Shown here in pieces: positions 43,254 through 54,100 of a DNA stretch of 64,000 nucleotides. The notes under the pieces were generated by a model that was not told the DNA's origin, made no database searches, and worked only from the letters and a program-made list of their open reading frames with translations. The stretch comes from Nonlabens xiamenensis (lineage in GTDB: Bacteria > Bacteroidota > Bacteroidia > Flavobacteriales > Flavobacteriaceae), in the NCBI RefSeq assembly GCF_003865345.1, contig NZ_RMVE01000001.1, positions 62,001-126,000 of the forward strand, given 5' to 3'. The translations under genes and the position numbers were made by a program. Position 1 is the stretch's first letter. Every line of letters starts with the position of its first letter.

Positions 43254-45362
43254 TTATCGATCATAAGACCAATTCATGATATCCGTACGAATACCAAAGT
43301 TGATCCAACTGGTACGCTCGTCTCTGACCACAGTATTATTGAATTCTGGAAATGTATTGCGATAAATCCATTGGGCATAGACTTTCAAGTTACTGGCAGG
43401 ATTGATGAGGTAACCTGCCTCTAAGTGTCCGTAGTAGAAATCTGTGGTATTCCCCTGGCCAAGTTCATTACCATTATCAGATATCCTGTTGTCTTCAGAC
43501 CTGTAGATATTGCCACCATAAAAGGCATTATCAGTATCACTCAACACATCAAAACCGCGTTCTCCATAGATGAATTTTGCGATTCCATACCATCGATTTT
43601 TGGTATAACGACCAATAAGAATTGCTTCATAAAAATTGGCTCCCCAAGGATGTGCCAGGGCTTGATTACTATTTCCATAGTTCAGGACGATACTGTTGTG
43701 TGAATAAGTGTAGGGCCTTACCCTGTTATACTCTGCTTGTAGAAAAAGCCCAGGTGTTTTAAAAGCGTTTTGCCATTTCAGACCCAATTGATATCCACTT
43801 TTGTTTTGATAACTGCCATCTCCACTGGCCACAGATCCACCTGAAAACTCGTCCAGCACCAATTGGGCGTAGGCGGTGACATAATCTGTTAATTTGTATT
43901 TGGCGGTAGCGCCTAACAAGGCATTTCCCCCTCTGGACCCTGTTTCCAATTCAACGGTCTGGTAAAATATGACAGGGTTGACGTAATTAAAATCAAACCC
44001 ACGCTGATTATCATCCTGCCAAAGTACGCTCTCAAACAAACCGATATTGAGCCTTTTGGTAGCGTTCCAACTCAGGTAATGGTGCGTCATAAACTTTGTA
44101 CGAAAAGATTCATCGGCTGTAACCGCGCTCCTTACATCTCTCAAAGAAGTGTAGAGAACGGTGTAATCCAACTTCCAGAATTTTGCATTGACTTTAAAAT
44201 AGGGAAATGGCTGTGAATTATCACTCAACACCAGCGATCTATATCCGTCACCTATGAAATGCTGACCATGCCCCAGTTGTAAATTAAAATATTTGCTGGG
44301 GTTGTAATTGACATATCCTGTAGCCACTGGATAGTCGAATATGAGTTCGCCACCATCTTCTGCGATACCTCTACCTGGTACAATTCCTGGATTCCCGCCG
44401 TCTGGTGCACGTCGTTGGACCTCACGTTGGAACCAACCTGGAAAACGAGCCTGAGATTCTTGTATACTGGCACCGAAGGTAATTTGTCGGCCGACCCCAC
44501 CAGTAATATGAACCAATCTTGTGTTATTATAAGTATTTATTTCTTCCACCACATCGCGCCCCAGCTGCAAGTCCACTCCGGGATCTATGGTGAACCAATA
44601 ATTCTTACCTGCAACTTCAAAAAAATGTTCATTCCACCATTTCCTTCCCAACCAGGTGGAACGCTTTTTGGTAAGCGATTCTCGTTCTGCTTCCAGGTCA
44701 AAATATTGATCTACATAATTAAAAGAATAGGGTTTTACGGCAGTGTGTGCATTATTTCCGATGCGATTCATGGCAGCTTCATACCTGTGGTAACGCTGAT
44801 AGGATAAAGGGATCAAGGCATCAGATCTCAATTGATTGGCCTCATAAGCATCAGAAACGATCTGATCGTATTCTTGATTCGCTTTCGCGAAAGCGAGACT
44901 ATCATTATGTTGTTGTTTAGACTTTTTATTAGCGTCGTTTGTAGTGCTGTTGCTATATACCTTAAAATTTCCTCCCTCTTCGAGGGGTACTGGCACATTG
45001 AGCACAAATTGCATGTAAGTTGTGTTGCCGTTAAAAGTGGGCGGTTGTATTTGTGGAAGATCAGAAAAAGCACTCGTCATGGCTGCCTTTATTTCTGGTT
45101 GTAAAGCATCGGCGGTTATGAGTATAAATTTACCTTCTTCATTTACCTCAAATCTCAGTGCTGCTGTTGATCTCTCTACCACTATATCTGGATGCAGATA
45201 GGCTTTCTTGAGCGCAGAGTACATGGAGTTGTAAAAGCAATCTTCTAGGGCTTTTCCCGCTTGAGACTCACAATCGGGAAAAATGGGGAATCTCTCGATG
45301 TCCGATTGGGCAAAAGCACCCGCTCCAACAATAAAGAATAACAGACTCAACAAATATTTCAT
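43254..45362 (-). CDS. RemB-like gliding motility/outer-membrane barrel protein with TonB-C-like N-terminal domain
   Basis: 702 aa. A signal peptide (MKYLLSLLFFIVGAGAFAQ) is followed (about 25-140) by a domain with FPIFPDCES, a second cysteine in LEDCFYNSM, then AALRFEVNEEGKFILITADA and FVLNVPVP. This pattern matches the C-terminal domains of the two TonB-like genes next door. The rest is a Wzi-like 18-strand-type barrel (GVDLQLGRDVVEEINTYN, LQLGHGQHFIGDGYRSLVLS), the type annotated as RemB in gliding flavobacteria. A palindrome copy (44880-44895) encodes AFAKA in the linker between the two parts. RemB is my best identification, not certain. Confidence 0.72.
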   Translation of the reverse strand: MKYLLSLLFFIVGAGAFAQSDIERFPIFPDCESQAGKALEDCFYNSMYSALKKAYLHPDIVVERSTAALRFEVNEEGKFILITADALQPEIKAAMTSAFSDLPQIQPPTFNGNTTYMQFVLNVPVPLEEGGNFKVYSNSTTNDANKKSKQQHNDSLAFAKANQEYDQIVSDAYEANQLRSDALIPLSYQRYHRYEAAMNRIGNNAHTAVKPYSFNYVDQYFDLEAERESLTKKRSTWLGRKWWNEHFFEVAGKNYWFTIDPGVDLQLGRDVVEEINTYNNTRLVHITGGVGRQITFGASIQESQARFPGWFQREVQRRAPDGGNPGIVPGRGIAEDGGELIFDYPVATGYVNYNPSKYFNLQLGHGQHFIGDGYRSLVLSDNSQPFPYFKVNAKFWKLDYTVLYTSLRDVRSAVTADESFRTKFMTHHYLSWNATKRLNIGLFESVLWQDDNQRGFDFNYVNPVIFYQTVELETGSRGGNALLGATAKYKLTDYVTAYAQLVLDEFSGGSVASGDGSYQNKSGYQLGLKWQNAFKTPGLFLQAEYNRVRPYTYSHNSIVLNYGNSNQALAHPWGANFYEAILIGRYTKNRWYGIAKFIYGERGFDVLSDTDNAFYGGNIYRSEDNRISDNGNELGQGNTTDFYYGHLEAGYLINPASNLKVYAQWIYRNTFPEFNNTVVRDERTSWINFGIRTDIMNWSYDR
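44880..44895. repeat. 16-bp palindrome copy 7
   Basis: A perfect copy inside the RemB-like gene, read as AFAKA in the linker (DSLAFAKANQEYD) between N-terminal domain and barrel. Confidence 0.97.
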
Positions 45363-45413
45363 GCCAACAGTTTAAGGCGTAAATATACTGGATTTAACAA
45401 GCCTTTAAAACAA

Positions 45414-45441
45414 GAAAGCCATGAATTGAATCACGGCTTTG
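45414..45441 (-). terminator. Terminator-like hairpin after the tonB-like gene
   Basis: On the minus strand AAAGCCGTGA, loop TTCAAT, TCATGGCTTT (one G-T pair) is followed by a T-rich stretch, about 25 bp after the stop at 45467. Confidence 0.7.
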
Positions 45442-45466
45442 TCTCATTTCTGTTAGGGTAGTTCAT

Positions 45467-46294
45467 TTAACGTTCCACCTTGAAATTTATGGGCAAGGTA
45501 TAAGTTACGTTTACAGCTGCACCGTCCACCTTACCTGGCGTCATTTTGGGTAGATTGGAAATCACTTTTCTAGCCTCCTTTTCCAAATCGGCATTTGGCG
45601 CTCTTACAAGTATATCTTTAGGAAGCCCATCCACACCGATCGTAAATTGTACCGTGATTTTAACCAGGTCTTTGTCGATATTGTCTCCCAGGCTCGTGTC
45701 AAATTTACGTTGGACAAATCTGGCCATTTTTTTGTTGAGGCAATCAATACGTCCAGCTCTATCTAAACCTGCGCTACAACCGGGAAACAAAGGAACCTCG
45801 TGCACTGTGGCGATCAGTGAATTGCTTGGAGCCTTAGGTGCGCTTACAGGTGCATCCGTACCTGCAGAGTCAGTTGAGTGATCAGAATTAACCAAAGGCT
45901 TTGAGTTTGGGTGATCATCTTGGGCGGGTTGATCGTCGATGATTTGATCGTCGTCTACAGGAACAGGGGGCAATACCTTATCAATTTTTGGTTGCGGTTG
46001 GTCGTTATTGGGTTGAGGCTTTGCCGGCTCGACCTTAACCGGTTCATTGGGTACAATTGTAAATGCACCGACATAGGGTTCCACAGTTAAGGTCTTTGTT
46101 TTTGGTTTCGGAATAAAACTATCATTACTGATCGCTGTATTCATTTCAATAATTAAAAAGGCAGCTACCAAGGCAGCAATAAGACCAATCTGGAAATTGA
46201 TCACATTATTGACCTTGGTATTGACTGATTTCTTGTCTTGCCTTCTGGTTGTCTTTGATGTTGCAGCATCATTGTTTTGAATAGAAGTGTTCAT
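45467..46294 (-). CDS. TonB-like energy transducer (275 aa)
   Basis: One N-terminal membrane helix (NVINFQIGLIAALVAAFLII), a long proline- and acid-rich periplasmic linker (about 70-165, with KPQPNNDQPQPKIDK), and a C-terminal TonB_C-type domain: VPLFPGCSAGLDRAGRIDCL, ITVQFTIGVDGLPKDILVRA, VISNLPKMTPGKVDG. TonB proteins transmit proton-motive energy to outer-membrane receptors. The neighbouring gene encodes a paralogue, and the RemB-like protein carries a similar domain. Confidence 0.88.
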   Translation of the reverse strand: MNTSIQNNDAATSKTTRRQDKKSVNTKVNNVINFQIGLIAALVAAFLIIEMNTAISNDSFIPKPKTKTLTVEPYVGAFTIVPNEPVKVEPAKPQPNNDQPQPKIDKVLPPVPVDDDQIIDDQPAQDDHPNSKPLVNSDHSTDSAGTDAPVSAPKAPSNSLIATVHEVPLFPGCSAGLDRAGRIDCLNKKMARFVQRKFDTSLGDNIDKDLVKITVQFTIGVDGLPKDILVRAPNADLEKEARKVISNLPKMTPGKVDGAAVNVTYTLPINFKVER

Positions 46295-46343
46295 AATAAA
46301 ATGGTTTTGTATTATTTCAAGATATTCTCAAGAAACGTACCAC

Positions 46344-46376
46344 AAAAAAACCCGATCACTTTGATCGGGTTTTTTC
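46344..46376 (-). terminator. Terminator after the upstream tonB-like gene
   Basis: AAAAAACCCGATCA-CTT-TGATCGGGTTTTTT, a perfect stem with a T run on both strands, 20 bp beyond the stop at 46396. It separates the two TonB genes into independent units. Confidence 0.93.
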
Positions 46377-46395
46377 ATTTATGAACGCTAAGTTG

Positions 46396-47124
46396 TTAAT
46401 CTTGCACTTGGAAGATAATTGGCAAGGCATAAATCACACCAACTGGTTTTCCACGTTGCATTCCAGGAGTCATGCTCGGGAGTTTGTTGATCACCCTTGC
46501 AGCTTCTTTTTGAAGAGCTGGGTGTTTAGCACGTGATTGGATTCCGACCACATTACCTTTTTGATCAATCTTAAATTGAACGGCAATTTTTTGTCTTCCT
46601 TCCAGACCTAAATCATTTGCCAAGCCTGTATTAAATTCTTTATTCACAAATCGTGTAATTTTTTCACTCATACACTTTTTGCGGTCAGCATTATTCTTTT
46701 TGTCCTCACAACCGGGATAAATCGGAACATTTTCAATGATTGCAAAAGGAACATCAGCGATTACTTCTTCAACCCCTACCTCTTCTGCCACTTCTTCTAC
46801 CTCAACGATCTCTTCCTCGATATCAGTTTCGGTATCTTCAATAACTACCTCTTCTATCTCTACATCATCTTCTACGACCTCAATAACCTCGGGTGCCGGT
46901 GGTGGTGGCGGTGGTGGCGGTGGTGTATCCAACATTTGAGTAATAGGGATTTCTTCCTCTGGCATAAAGACTTCAGACTCTTCAAACACTTCTTCTACTT
47001 CGACAGTTTTAGATTCATATTCCAGTCCTTGCCAAGAAAGCAATAACATAAACGCTAATCCTGAAAGGGCATAGAGCGTAATGTTCTTACGTAAATCTGC
47101 TTTTTCTGATTTTTTAACTTCCAT
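46396..47124 (-). CDS. TonB-like energy transducer (242 aa)
   Basis: A single N-terminal membrane helix (ITLYALSGLAFMLLLSWQGL), a linker with nine consecutive prolines followed by a very acidic E/V-rich stretch (about 75-125), and a TonB_C domain: NVPIYPGCEDKKNNADRKKC, IAVQFKIDQKGNVVGIQSRA, VINKLPSMTPGMQRGKPVGV. It is a paralogue of the gene at 45.5 kb, with the same two-cysteine pattern. It is closed by a strong terminator. Confidence 0.9.
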   Translation of the reverse strand: MEVKKSEKADLRKNITLYALSGLAFMLLLSWQGLEYESKTVEVEEVFEESEVFMPEEEIPITQMLDTPPPPPPPPPAPEVIEVVEDDVEIEEVVIEDTETDIEEEIVEVEEVAEEVGVEEVIADVPFAIIENVPIYPGCEDKKNNADRKKCMSEKITRFVNKEFNTGLANDLGLEGRQKIAVQFKIDQKGNVVGIQSRAKHPALQKEAARVINKLPSMTPGMQRGKPVGVIYALPIIFQVQD

Positions 47125-47179
47125 AATCGTGGTGGTATTAAAGGCTAAAAATAATCAATTCTTTCACCTATCAAAAGAA

Positions 47180-47599
47180 TTATGAATTTTTAGTTCTGTT
47201 AAATGAATGATTGATAACAACCAAAATAATTGCAGCAATAACAATGCCAACACCGTTGGCCAGGACGTCATATATATCCATTTGACGTTCAGTTGAGACA
47301 AATCCTTGTCCAAGCTCGATCAAAATTCCAATCAAGAATGAAAGAATTACTGCGCCTACCGCCATTGGTTTTGAAAAGTTGGACAACACCACTCCAAGTG
47401 AGATCTTGAGATGGGACTGCTTAGCCATAAAACGCACATAAAAGAACCCATACCATAGCAAGGTCATCAACAAATATGCGGTAGCATGATAGAGCTTATC
47501 GACGTGGGAAACACTTACCTGGGGCATGACGTTGGAAGACATGGATCCCCAAATCACGACGAGTGTATAGGCAGGAGCCAGCCACTGGAGAATTTTCAT
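47180..47599 (-). CDS. VanZ-like membrane protein
   Basis: A 139-aa inner-membrane protein with about four helices. It has the VanZ-family features HVDKLYHATAYLLMTLLWYG and a C-terminal GILIELGQGFVSTERQMDIY with DVLANGVGIVIA, where the E/Q-R-D residues are conserved. VanZ-like proteins are of uncertain function outside glycopeptide resistance; there is no van cluster here. Starts GTG 47602 or ATG 47599 follow the gcvH stop immediately, so the two are co-transcribed. Confidence 0.85.
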   Translation of the reverse strand: MKILQWLAPAYTLVVIWGSMSSNVMPQVSVSHVDKLYHATAYLLMTLLWYGFFYVRFMAKQSHLKISLGVVLSNFSKPMAVGAVILSFLIGILIELGQGFVSTERQMDIYDVLANGVGIVIAAIILVVINHSFNRTKNS

Positions 47600-47602
47600 C
47601 AC

Positions 47603-47980
47603 TTATCCTACCAGTTCTTTGTAGGCATCAGCTGTCATCAGGTCTTCTACCTCTGTCTCGACAGACATAGTTACTTTAATCATCCAACCTTCTCCGTAAG
47701 GATCAGCGTTCACCAATTCAGGTTCGTCTTCCAATTTCTCATTAAATTCGACGATAGTTCCGGAGACAGGCAAGAACAAATCTGATACAGTCTTTACCGC
47801 TTCCACTGTTCCAAAAACCTCTTCTCTATCCAAGGTTTCATCAAGGGTTTCTACCTCTACGTAGACAATGTCACCCAACTCGCTTTGGGCAAAATCGGTG
47901 ATCCCAATAGTGGCGGTATTGCCATCAATCTTGATCCACTCGTGATCTTTTGTATATTTTAATTCTGCAGGAATATTCAT
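47603..47980 (-). CDS. gcvH: Glycine cleavage system H protein
   Basis: A 125-aa lipoyl carrier that shuttles the aminomethyl group between the P and T proteins. The lipoylation lysine is in [20 protein letters not shown], and the N-terminal [20 protein letters not shown] is characteristic. Length is normal. It is followed at once by the VanZ gene. The other gcv genes are not in this window. Confidence 0.96.
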   Translation of the reverse strand: MNIPAELKYTKDHEWIKIDGNTATIGITDFAQSELGDIVYVEVETLDETLDREEVFGTVEAVKTVSDLFLPVSGTIVEFNEKLEDEPELVNADPYGEGWMIKVTMSVETEVEDLMTADAYKELVG

Positions 47981-48114
47981 GTACTCTTTAATTTAAAGGC
48001 GTAAATTTAATGATTGTCCCATCAACTTCAAGCTGGTTAATGCTCCTATTTTAAGTAATCCAGAAATACGGGCTAATCGGTGACCAAATCTTTTCTTAGC
48101 TCAAAGCAAAGATT

Positions 48115-51100
48115 TTAATTACCAAAAGTATATCTCAAGGTGATCCCGCTGCGTATTGTCGTTTGCGGAAAAGCAGTAGATATCGCAAATTCTGAGAATG
48201 TATGGTCGTAGTAGAAAATTGCGGTAAACGCCTGACTTAAATTGTAGTCGGCACTAAATTTAAGCCCATAGATGGTCTGACCTGCCGTCGCCTGACTGTT
48301 GTCCAGATCTAGATAGCGCACAATAGTCACATTATCTCGTACACTGCCGTCCAATCTCATGTTCAAATCGCTTTTAATCACTCTACTTCGACCGCCCCAG
48401 CTGGTGCGGAACCTCAAGTCTTTGATCCGATAACCCAATCCCAAAATCAATTCGTTTCCATTAATCTCAGTTAATAGGTTATTGTCAAAACTCAATGAGA
48501 TAGCACGGTCTTTACGCCATTCGGCGGCAATAGAAACACTGTTTTTCATTTCAAAGTCAAGCTTTACCAGTGGACTAAACTGTTCGGCAAGATTGATATT
48601 GAAATACAAATTGCTGGCTTTAAAATCACCGTTTTGGTTAAGCGCCTGCGGATTCTGGTCCTGATATTCTAAAGCGCCGTTACCAGGAGCAAAGTCCAGG
48701 TTGGTCTGGAACCTGTTGATCGTGTAACTAGAGCGATAGCCATGGTTCAACGAGAAACGGCGGAATCTCTTCTTGAACCATTTTAGGTTCATCAGTCCAG
48801 TATATTTAACTGTCCAGTTGGGCAACGGGATGTCCTTAAAGACGTTGTTGTCTTGCTTTTGAACATCACGACCTTCATAAGCGGCTACAAATGCCGGAAA
48901 CAATACACGCTGACTGTTGCGTGAGAAACCTTCTGGGAAACCAAATTGGTCTCGGTTAAAGGCAGTATTTCCGTAAAATTCTTCGGCCAGGCGATTGGCT
49001 ACCAATAGTCTATTGTCTTTAAAAGTCTCAAAAGTGTCTGACTGATCAATCGTGCTGGGCTGGAAAGCTGTGCGTATCATCATATTGCTGATACTAAAAT
49101 TACCAAAAGTGTTGGGGGTCAATTGTTGGTATCTCAACTCGTCTGGATCGATCCTGAAATTTTCATTATAAGTCTCTTGATAAGCCCGATTCCCCAAGAT
49201 GTCAATAGAAAGATCTTTAAGCAGGTCTACTTTAAAATTATAATCTAATTTTCTAGTTTCTACCTCGCTATACTGCTGGTTAAAATCCTGGAATAGGGTC
49301 AACCAACCTCGCCTTGCGGCCAGATCACGTATCTCTGCCTGGCTACCAAAAACAAATCCAGTAGTAGGTTTTAGCGTACCGATGAAACCAATGTCCTGAG
49401 TGTACCCAGGAAGGAAAATACCATTGGTTTCCTCATAATTAATCTGTGCGCGTTTCACAGCAGTGACTAGGCCGATTAAGGTATTGTATGCCTGGTTCCC
49501 AAAATTCTTTTTCGGAACTTTTTTCTTTTCTTCTTCCTTCTGGTCTTTTCCATTGTTTGCGTTGGCATTTGGCAATCTGCCTCTGGAACGTGACCTGGTT
49601 CTGGAACGGTCCTGATTGGCAGTTCTGCCAAACTTCAGCTTTTCCAAACCTACATAAGTGTACAGCTTATCAAAGTCCAAGGTACCATTGATGCGGTGTG
49701 TATTGGCATTTTGGACAGTATTTCCTAATTCAGGTATTCCGTCCAGTTGCGCAAATTGCTGCGAATTTCTAGACCATTGGAAATTGGAGGTGTAGGTATA
49801 GTTCGCTTTCGCGAAAGCGAGAAAAGGAAACTTGTCGAAAGGCAACTTATACGTCATTTGTAACTGTTGGGAATGCGTATTGGGAACACCCTCATCAAAA
49901 AAGTCCGTCCACAAGGTATAATCCTCATTTATACTTTGATCATCCTCAATATAACTCCGTATAATACGATCATTATTGGCCGATACGTTCAACTGCAAAG
50001 ATTTGGTCAAATCCCAATTGATAGCATATTGATGATTCATTGTGAAATTTCTGTTGGTCAATGGTGCAATACTAATATTTCGCGCATCTGGTATTCCGTC
50101 CCCATCTAAATCTACAGGATTGGTATCCAGCTGTAGATCGCGGAATTTCTGAGTATTGTACTGTCGAACTACGTTGAGCCCTGCTGTAAAGTTGTTAGGC
50201 AGCGGGTTAAAGTTCAAGTCTTTAATGAACTTGAGGTAATTGTTATCCAGGAAGCCAACATTTTTAAAGGGCTCTAATTCTGCCTTGGGGAAGGCATAGT
50301 TGTAAGTTCCGCCCACATTTACAGATTGGTCCTGAAATTCCTCTACTTCAAAATTGCGTTGATCAACCTGGTTATAGGATCCCGAAAAAGTAAAGTTTTC
50401 AATATCATAAGGCATGGGCTTAGCATCACCAGTCCTGTCCTTGCGTACACCAATGAGGTTAACACTCTGTCGTTTGGTATAATTTTCAGATTGCTCCCTG
50501 ATGGCATCGCGCTCTGCGTCACTTTCTGCGTTGTCCAATCGGGTTTCCAATTCTATGTCTTCAAATTGCGGATCAAATTGAGGGGTAATCGTTTCCTCGC
50601 CGATGCTATAGGAAAACGGCAGTGAAACTCCCCATTTTTTTGGCAATAACTGTCCTAAACTCAAACTGGTGGTCACGTCGTATTGGGTCAAATTCTCGCG
50701 ACTGCGCTCTTGTGGCCCTTGCTCAATAGCGCCAAATCCAATGGTACTTCTGCGGCCCGTAGCACTTACCGTGGCAAAATCTGCAACATTGGCATCCATA
50801 TTCATCACAGCGGCATAACCGCCCTGATTTTTTAAACCCGCCAGACGCATTTCGTTGAACCAAACCTCGCCACAAACATCATTTAACGACCTGTTGCGCA
50901 CGCCGATCATCAACGTACGGATATCACCAAAGTTAGGATTCCCTTTGATTCCGTATTGGTGTTGGTTAAGTGCGCCTGCCGATGAAGGATCTAAGGTTGT
51001 CTGATCAAAGAAATTTACTTCATTAACGTTTAAGGTTGGGTCTCCCAAAACTCGTGCTTTGATTTCTTGTAAAAGGGCAAGATCAATATCAAAGTTATTG

Positions 51101-54100
51101 GCTTCGGGCCACACCTCACCGCGTACATTTGTATTGGGTGCCGTAACCTCTAAGGGGAGGCGTATTTCATAATAATTCTGGGTAAAGTCCACACCCATTC
51201 TGACAAAAGCTTCCAGTTCGCCGTCAGCTGCAGTCATTCCGGGTAAGTTACCATTATCAGCATGAACAAACATTTTTAAGGATTCATATTGACGCATATC
51301 AATACGAATGTTTTTAAATACAGCGCGTCCATCCTCTGGTTGCAGCTCACAGACCCTTAAGGCAAGAGACTGTTCATTTTGCCTGATGTTTTGGTTTTGT
51401 GTACGCAATTCTTCCCGTTCTACTCCTGGTGGTAAAACATAGGGAACTGGTTGTCTGGTCGAATTGTTTTCGATATTGACTCCCTGTACTTCAAAGGTGG
51501 TGTTGGAGCTTGGTGTACCGCCATCGGCTCGTAAAGTTCCGTCATATTGTCTATAATCACCACGCACTAAGTCAAGTGCACCAAATCTCAAATACGTATC
51601 CTGTTCAAAGCCTGACAGGTACATTCTCATAAAACGTATCGCCCTGAAATCACCGATATTTCCAACTACTCTATAGTTGGGGTTATTCGCTTCCAATTGA
51701 CGCAAAGGCACCCTGAATTGCACCCATCTGGTACTGTAAGGATTTCCGTTGGGGTAAGTGTCGTCATAGATTACTTCATCTGAGATGTATTCATTGACCA
51801 TCCTGTTATTGACATTCTGCAGCACAACATCATACTCGTAGTAACTATCAATGGTGTTCATGGTATTGTCACGATTGATGTCTTCTACATCAGGCAAGGT
51901 GGTAGATCCGCGGTTATTCTGGCTCACCTCAACAGGTGAATTTCCTTCGGTACCGTTGTAGTTTTTATAACGAGTGGGAATATCTCCACTAGCGGCCACA
52001 AAAAATTCGTAGTTGTCTCCGGCTGGATCTATTGGTCCGAAGGCAGGGAAATCCACATTTTCTTCAGCATCGCTGTATCCGTCCAATCCAATATCCTGAT
52101 TGGCTCTTTCCTGCCCTTCGGTATCAAAGGCATACACCAAAGACTGATTGGCAGGAACCTTACCGTAGGCTGTGTTAATAGTAAGCATGTCACCTCCATC
52201 TTCTGGAAGTCCGTTTTCGTATTGTTTCCTGTTGTCCTTTAGGATGTCTTCTGAAATGCTTCCCAGGTTCAGCGTGATCGTTCCTCCCTGGTTGTTTCCA
52301 TTCCCATTGTTTTCCGGACCTTCGGCATAAAATGGGTCCATCACCCAAAACTGGATGTATTCTACGTTGGTCTGTTCAAAGTCCGTACTACTGAATTGAC
52401 GTGTGATACCTGCCCAACTTTCATCTGGATTGGGTAGAATATTGGTTCCCGCAGCTTGCGGATTATAATTATACGGACCACGCTCGTCTGGATAGTAGGC
52501 CAAGTCCAAGGTATTGATGACCTGCTGCTGACCTTGTTGTAAATCTGTATTGGGAAAAATTTCTTCAATAAAAACACGTCTGGAGCGGTAGTCAGAAACA
52601 TCCTGATCAGTAATACCATCTGGACGCTGATTCCCGTAAAAAATGGGGTCGATCGAATACCAGGCTAATTTTGCGCGATTAAAATTATATGCCAGCGGAT
52701 TCGACATACTGCCCATCCCTTCAAATGCCACTGGGGTACTGGCCAGTGTCCAAGCAAAAGGAGAAAGAATATCTACCGTGGTTTGAGAGCCTTCAAAGTC
52801 GTCCACATAGGCTGCCGCTTCTCCACCAAAATTATCCCCTTCAGGAGATCCAGGAAATAAATAGGCCACTTCCCCACGTAGTGAGAGATTGGAAGGTACA
52901 TCTGTATCAATATTGGGAAGTTTATTGGCCATTCTGGTTAAGAATGGAACCTCAGTGTTATAAAGAAAATTTAGTCCTAAAATAGTATTATTGATGGGCT
53001 CAAAACCATAAGTAGATTTTTGGGTAATGGGCCTCTCCTTCAGGTTAAGGAAAGTACCTCCCAAAATAAAGTCTTCGTTGAAGGTATGTTCTACATTAAT
53101 TCCCGTAAAACGTTTGGTCTGTTGGTTAAATACTGAGTTGTTTTCCGTAGAAACCTGAATAGGAGTATTAGAATTGAGTAAAGCTTGGTCGAGAATGATG
53201 ACCCTTCCCAAGTTATAATCTACGGTATAATCAATCCCTTCCTGTAAGGTACGCCCGCCTGCAGTTACTGTTACAGAACCTCTGGGTACGTTAAAGGCAC
53301 CGATAGGAATTCCTTCCTGACCTGTGGCCTTGTATTGACCTTTAATTAAATATTTGTTTTTCTCAGCGTTTTGTAGTGCCTGAGCTTTAGTAGTCCGATA
53401 CATTTCCCTATACACATATTGCGCTTGATTGGCGTTATAGGTGGTGGGTTGATCATAATCTTCTGGACCAACTCCTGGAGTATTGTCCAGCTCGTCAAAC
53501 AGGTGTCTACCAAAAGGCTCTACCGTAGTAAAGATAATTCGTCCATTTTCAGGGTCAATGGTCAGTCCTGGAATAAAGTCAAAAAAGCCATCTCCATCGG
53601 GCAACGGATCCTGCTGCTGATTCAAACGATCTAAGTTAAATACGCGCAGTAAGGTGGTTTCTTGAACATCCTCTGGAAGTGGAACCGCAGGGTTAGTCAT
53701 TGTACCTGGTGAAGCTGTTAAATAATTCAGTTCAGGTGGATACTGATAAAAGATGTTTAACCTAAAATCCTCTTGGGCCAGTTGAAATCCGCCCAGATTA
53801 TAAATGTTTTTCATCATCAGATCCCAATTAGGCTCTGAGACATTTGTCAGGTTACTCTTCAGCAATTTCACCACGAGATTCTGATTACTTACAGGTGGCT
53901 GATTAGGATTGGGGTTATCCTGGACATCTGTAGCTACTACTCCATCATTGGCAAATTCTCCCACTTGAAAGACACGACCACCGACTGTATATTGAAAGGC
54001 GACTGCAAGAACCTCATCATTGTTGAGTCTTTGTCTCAAGGAGATGTATCCCAATTGAGTGTTTAGGGTGTATTCTTGGGGATCAAGTTTTCTTGCATTT

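Noticed and set aside
46736-46939. Plus-strand ORF rich in S/T and G opposite a tonB-like gene
   Set aside because: It is the complement of the acidic and polyproline linker of the TonB-like protein.
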